Below, one piece after another: positions 5,884 to 8,265 of a stretch of 8,265 nucleotides of DNA. The notes under the pieces were generated by a model. The model had not been told where the DNA came from, did no database searches, and worked only from the letters and a program-made list of their open reading frames with translations. The DNA is from Victivallales bacterium (GTDB taxonomy: Bacteria; Verrucomicrobiota; Lentisphaeria; Oligosphaerales; Oligosphaeraceae), in NCBI GenBank assembly GCA_017963875.1, contig JAGCTA010000194.1, forward strand, positions 1 to 8,265, read 5' to 3'. Both the position numbers and the translations under genes were made by a program. Each line of letters begins with the position of its first letter. Position 1 is the first letter of the stretch.

Positions 5884-6429
5884 ATGAAGAACGAGACAAA
5901 TCTAATCTGGGTCGATATGGAGATGACTGGCTTGGTTCCAGAGCGTGACCGCATTCTGGAAATCGCCACCATTGTGACTGATTGCCAGTTGAATGTTCTG
6001 GCCGAGGGACCTGTCATTGCCGTGTCCCAGCCAGAGGATATTCTCAATGGCATGGATGAGTGGTGCACGACGCATCATACTCAGTCTGGCCTGCTGGACC
6101 GTGTCCGCAAGGAAGGCGTGTCCGAAAGGGAGGCGGAACTGCGGACGTTGGAATTTGTCAGCCGCTATGTTCCACCGAAGGCGAGTCCAATCTGCGGCAA
6201 TTCGATTGGCCAGGACCGCAGGTTCCTTTACAAGTACATGCCAGAGTTGCAGAACTATTTCCACTACCGTTATCTGGATGTGAGTTCCATTAAAATCCTC
6301 GCGAATCTTTGGAAACCCCAGATCATGCCTCTGTTTACCAAAAAGGAATGCCACCTCGCCCTGGATGACATCAGGGAGTCCATTGAAGAACTCAAATTTT
6401 ACAGGAAATATTTCTTCAATCTGGACTAG
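5884..6429 (+). CDS. orn: Oligoribonuclease (DEDDh 3'-5' exoribonuclease)
   Basis: Orn degrades RNA fragments of a few nucleotides, above all dinucleotides such as pGpG, to mononucleotides in the cytoplasm, finishing mRNA decay and c-di-GMP turnover. The protein has 181 residues, the length of E. coli Orn, and follows it nearly block by block: [12 protein letters not shown] (6-17), [11 protein letters not shown] (104-114), [11 protein letters not shown] (125-135), [10 protein letters not shown] (157-166). The DEDDh residues are Asp11, Glu13, Asp111, Asp162 and His157, all present. The ATG at 5884 matches the family start; a stop codon at 5851-5853 and no alternative initiator exclude an upstream start. 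No Shine-Dalgarno sequence is visible in the 30 bases before it, unlike its neighbours. The miniature element ends 27 bases upstream. No clear intrinsic terminator follows on this strand. Confidence 0.96.
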   Translation: MKNETNLIWVDMEMTGLVPERDRILEIATIVTDCQLNVLAEGPVIAVSQPEDILNGMDEWCTTHHTQSGLLDRVRKEGVSEREAELRTLEFVSRYVPPKASPICGNSIGQDRRFLYKYMPELQNYFHYRYLDVSSIKILANLWKPQIMPLFTKKECHLALDDIRESIEELKFYRKYFFNLD

Positions 6430-6484
6430 CCGCTGGAATAGCGACAGGGGGGAGTGCCAGGAAGTAGCGATGGAATCTCGCCGT

Positions 6485-6586
6485 TTAAAAGACACAGGCA
6501 TAGGACATATTCATGGGGTGGAACTGCCTCAGCCACTGCTTGTCCTGTGTCTCGGACAAAGTCCGAGACGAGTGAGAAGTAGACAT
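6485..6586 (-). CDS. Possible 33-residue ORF inside a hairpin-rich stretch
   Basis: On the minus strand an ATG at 6586-6584 opens a frame that ends with TAA at 6487-6485. GGAG stands four bases before the start, which is short but usable. The peptide begins MSTSHSSRTLSETQDK and continues QWLRQFHPMNMSYACVF, with no recognisable domain, signal or hydrophobic helix. The frame lies downstream of the fadL-type terminator and covers both hairpins of this stretch, so it may simply be an open frame through a structured repeat. No promoter is apparent. I list it because the peptide composition is not obviously random and the stretch has no other explanation. Confidence 0.22.
   Translation of the reverse strand: MSTSHSSRTLSETQDKQWLRQFHPMNMSYACVF
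6490..6569. repeat. Overlapping inverted repeats after orn
   Basis: AGACACAGG (6490-6498) pairs with CCTGTGTCT (6544-6552), enclosing a smaller GTGG (6518-6521) with CCAC (6533-6536). GTCTCGGAC (6549-6557) pairs with GTCCGAGAC (6561-6569) across an AAA loop, a perfect 9-bp stem. The two structures share bases 6549-6552, so they exclude each other in one molecule. Neither is followed by a U-run on either strand, so they are not standard intrinsic terminators. They could stabilise the orn 3' end, be part of a small RNA, or be another REP-like repeat. I saw no flanking target duplication. Confidence 0.55.
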
Positions 6587-6610
6587 CAGACTCCGTCTTT
6601 GCTCCTAGAG

Positions 6611-6645
6611 TAAAAGAAAGCCCGTCGGCTCGGGTACCGACGGGC
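6611..6645 (-). terminator. Intrinsic terminator of the fadL-type gene
   Basis: Read on the minus strand, GCCCGTCGG (6645-6637) pairs with CCGACGGGC (6628-6620): a perfect 9-bp GC-rich stem with an 8-base loop. CTTTCTTTTA (6620-6611) follows as the U-rich tract. On the plus strand the sequence after the stem is GGAGGAGAA, so it acts in one direction only and would not stop orn transcription. A second small dyad, TCTGGAA (6657-6663) with TTCCAGA (6670-6676), lies between the gene and this terminator. Confidence 0.85.
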
Positions 6646-6706
6646 GGAGGAGAATTTCTGGAACCTGATTTCCAGATGGGAGAATGATGATAATGCTCTG
6701 TTTGTA

Positions 6707-7981
6707 TCAGAAGGTGAATGTGAGGGCCGTGGAGAAGATGTCCACATCGCCTGAGACTTTTGCTCTGAGCGTGGTGCCATCCTTGAGGTTCGTTTCCATG
6801 TCATCCGTCAGGAAGAAGATGTGGACATAGCCGAAGTCCAGCGTGCAGTTTTCCGTCAGGCGATAGGAGAAGCCAGCGCACAGCCAGACGCGGGACAGAT
6901 CGGGCAACGTGGCGACACGGTATTTCTTGTCCTTGACAGGTGTCTCGTCGAATGCCACACCAGTGCGGAGTGCCAGTTTTTCAGTACATTTGTATTCGGT
7001 ACCGAGGGTGAAGCGCCAACTGTCGCGCCAGCACATGTCAACGCGTTCCTTTCTGCTTCCAGTCATGGCGTTGATCGTGTTGCCGAGGTTGTCTTTTTTG
7101 AAGCGGACGGTCATGTCTTCCATGACGGAGGAATGGGTCCATGCGATGTCACTCATGACGGCCCACTGGTCGTTGAGGTCCTGGTGAACACTGAAATTAA
7201 CGACGCCAGGGAGGTTCAGATCGCAGTCGGCATCGCCTTTGAAACGCTGTCCAGCGGCATACATCTTGCCTTTCAGTTCAAGTTCGTGAGTCATGCGGGA
7301 GCGATAGCCGAGACCGATGCGCGTTCCCTTGATCGGTTCATACAAGGCACCGAGAGTGAAACCCAAGGCAATGGAATCGCCTTCAAATTTAATCTTGCCA
7401 TCTCCAACGCCTGCAACAGGAACTGGAACTGCGCGGCTCATAAATGCTTCGCAATATTCGATGTCAATACCCAAGGCGATAGACAGATTGTCAAGCACTT
7501 TATAGGAAATGGTCGGCGTGACGTCGACGACGGAGATTTCCGTGTCGATGGCGGAATAGCGTCCCGCCCAGCGTTTGTTCCAGCGTGTCGCTGTCCCTGA
7601 AGTCGCAGACATGCCAAGACCAAAGGCAAGACCATCGCCTAATGGCTGGACATAGTAGAAGTGCGGGATGTTCTCCCAGCCGCCACCATTGCCGCCGTCA
7701 TGGCCTCGTGAGGTGCTGTCTTCACGCAAGTCCATCAGTGCATTGACATGCATCAATGTGTTTCCAACGGCTATAGAGGCTTTTTCATGCCATGCGCCGA
7801 CTGCAGGGTTGAAAAACAGGGCACCTGGGTTTGTCGTGTCGGTACCCATGCCAGAAAGACCACGGCCAAGACCTGCACTAGACTGCTCAAGAATGGCAAA
7901 GCCAGCACCACGGACATTCATGGTTAACAACCCTGCGGCCGCTGCCATGCTCAAAAATGCCTTTTTCGCAAAACTCATCAT
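6707..7981 (-). CDS. FadL/TodX-family outer-membrane transport protein
   Basis: FadL-type barrels carry long-chain fatty acids or other hydrophobic compounds across the outer membrane. From the ATG at 7981-7979 the product has 424 residues. AAGGA (7991-7987) is five bases before this start and eight before the next ATG (7978-7976), so either may be used; a longer frame from 8032 has no ribosome binding site and precedes the signal peptide with a basic run. Residues 1-25 are a signal peptide (KKAF, an Ala-rich core, then VRG). The mature protein begins AGFAILEQSSAGLGRG, the FadL N-terminal hatch, followed by NPGALFFNPA (51-60) with the conserved NPA. WAGRYSAIDTEISVVDVTPTI (138-158) is another family block. 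The C-terminus ends TFTF, the terminal phenylalanine of outer-membrane barrels. It converges on orn. Substrate is unknown. Confidence 0.92.
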   Translation of the reverse strand: MMSFAKKAFLSMAAAAGLLTMNVRGAGFAILEQSSAGLGRGLSGMGTDTTNPGALFFNPAVGAWHEKASIAVGNTLMHVNALMDLREDSTSRGHDGGNGGGWENIPHFYYVQPLGDGLAFGLGMSATSGTATRWNKRWAGRYSAIDTEISVVDVTPTISYKVLDNLSIALGIDIEYCEAFMSRAVPVPVAGVGDGKIKFEGDSIALGFTLGALYEPIKGTRIGLGYRSRMTHELELKGKMYAAGQRFKGDADCDLNLPGVVNFSVHQDLNDQWAVMSDIAWTHSSVMEDMTVRFKKDNLGNTINAMTGSRKERVDMCWRDSWRFTLGTEYKCTEKLALRTGVAFDETPVKDKKYRVATLPDLSRVWLCAGFSYRLTENCTLDFGYVHIFFLTDDMETNLKDGTTLRAKVSGDVDIFSTALTFTF

Positions 7982-8061
7982 CTGTTTCCTTTCTTGATTT
8001 CGTGTTTTGGGTGTTTGTTTTTTACTTTGCAAAATTAAAGGTTTTCAAAATTACACTTTTT

Positions 8062-8089
8062 ACAATATTGTCATTTTGAAAAAATGCAA
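8062..8089 (-). promoter_or_regulatory. Probable promoter of the fadL-type gene
   Basis: On the minus strand TTGCAT (8089-8084) and TATTGT (8067-8062) are separated by 16 bases, a fair sigma-70-like pair. They lie about 80 bases before the start codon in very AT-rich DNA. The -10 element is part of a perfect palindrome, ACAATATTGT (8062-8071), that could bind a regulator. CAAAATTA occurs twice further on (8030-8037, 8046-8053, plus-strand reading). Confidence 0.42.
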
Positions 8090-8135
8090 GCGATTTAAAA
8101 GTTTTTTTGAAGAAAAAAAATATCTTGCCAATTGA

Positions 8136-8205
8136 AAAAGTAAACGCACCCCCAATCCTGTATTCCTGTGCATTTACTTTTACAAAGCGGAGGAGGCGCA
8201 TTTAC
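8136..8205. promoter_or_regulatory. Inverted and direct repeats of a GCATTTAC motif, possible operator
   Basis: AAAAGTAAACGCA (8136-8148) is the reverse complement of TGCATTTACTTTT (8169-8181) at all but one of 13 positions. A third copy, GCATTTAC, lies at 8198-8205, 28 bases after the second. The spacing and AT-rich surroundings upstream of the fadL-type gene suggest protein binding sites, serving that gene or a gene beyond the right edge. The same DNA could form a hairpin with a 20-base loop, but no U-run follows. Confidence 0.35.
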
Positions 8206-8265
8206 CCTGTCTCAAGAAAGTCTGAGCTTTGACGCGGCCATGACTTGCCGAAATGCATTTTCTCC

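Larger units (their letters stand above)
7982..8265. other. Right-end region without a supported gene
   Basis: Apart from the fadL-type promoter and the repeats listed separately, these 284 bases hold no gene I can support. The part up to about 8135 is very rich in A and T. Beyond 8185 there is GGAGGAGG (8189-8196), which looks like a ribosome binding site, but no ATG, GTG or TTG stands at a usable distance. A frame open from GTG 8168 to the right edge (with ATG at 8239) is too short to judge. AAATGCATTT (8251-8260) is a perfect palindrome. Confidence 0.5.

Noticed and set aside
5717..5899. 60-codon minus-strand frame through the hairpin cluster
   Set aside because: Its sequence is dictated by inverted repeats inside the miniature element. 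Frames of this kind through hairpin repeats are usually spurious.
5902..6501. 199-codon open frame on the minus strand
   Set aside because: It is antisense to orn, whose catalytic residues and full-length match are unmistakable.
6461..6582. Direct repeat GAAGTAG (6461-6467 and 6576-6582) as a target duplication of the post-orn structure
   Set aside because: The copies are only 7 bp, the right one lies inside the possible mini-ORF, and there are no terminal inverted repeats next to them.
6821..7600. 259-codon open frame on the plus strand
   Set aside because: It is antisense to the fadL-type gene, which has a signal peptide, family motifs, a ribosome site and a terminator.
8168..8265. Possible start of a rightward gene at the window edge
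   Set aside because: Only 98 bases are open, the GTG lacks a ribosome site, and GGAGGAGG (8189-8196) has no start codon at a usable distance.

Overview
The window reads as chromosomal DNA from a Gram-negative bacterium of the PVC group, possibly a gut-type Lentisphaerota or Verrucomicrobiota relative. The hints are an outer-membrane FadL-type barrel, an MreB cytoskeletal protein, a secreted beta-helix protein of a style I associate with those phyla, and a glutamine synthetase resembling the one I recall from Bacteroidota. This assignment comes from remembered family resemblance, not from a search.

Layout, left to right. Positions 2-706 (+) hold the 3' part of mreB, with no mreC behind it. 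Positions 841-1836 (+) encode a sugar-phosphate isomerase/epimerase-like TIM barrel, followed at 1855-1890 by a strong intrinsic terminator. Only 38 bases later a secreted right-handed beta-helix protein begins (1929-3959, +), then a type I glutamine synthetase (4008-5516, +). Just behind the synthetase, with its ribosome binding site overlapping the synthetase stop codon, lies an unlisted 48-residue ORF with one hydrophobic segment and a basic tail (5528-5674, +). Oligoribonuclease (orn, 5884-6429, +) follows. On the opposite strand a FadL/TodX-family outer-membrane transporter (7981-6707, -) runs toward orn. It has its own intrinsic terminator (6645-6611) and a plausible promoter (8089-8062).

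The most striking feature lies between the small ORF and orn. A hairpin-packed segment of about 174 bp (5683-5856) is bounded by perfect 9-bp terminal inverted repeats, and outside those sit perfect 9-bp direct repeats (5673-5681 and 5857-5865). This has the architecture of a miniature non-autonomous insertion with a target-site duplication. Removing it puts orn 25 nt behind the small ORF, which suggests that glutamine synthetase, the small ORF and orn were once a tighter cluster. A second structured stretch after orn (6485-6586) holds overlapping hairpins and a possible 33-codon minus-strand ORF.

The isomerase and beta-helix genes look like parts of a carbohydrate-use region. The synthetase serves nitrogen assimilation, orn completes RNA decay, and the FadL-like protein would import hydrophobic compounds. 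I see no tRNA, rRNA, CRISPR array or phage gene. I cannot name a proven new system. The best candidates for something undescribed are the miniature element and the small ORF beside it.
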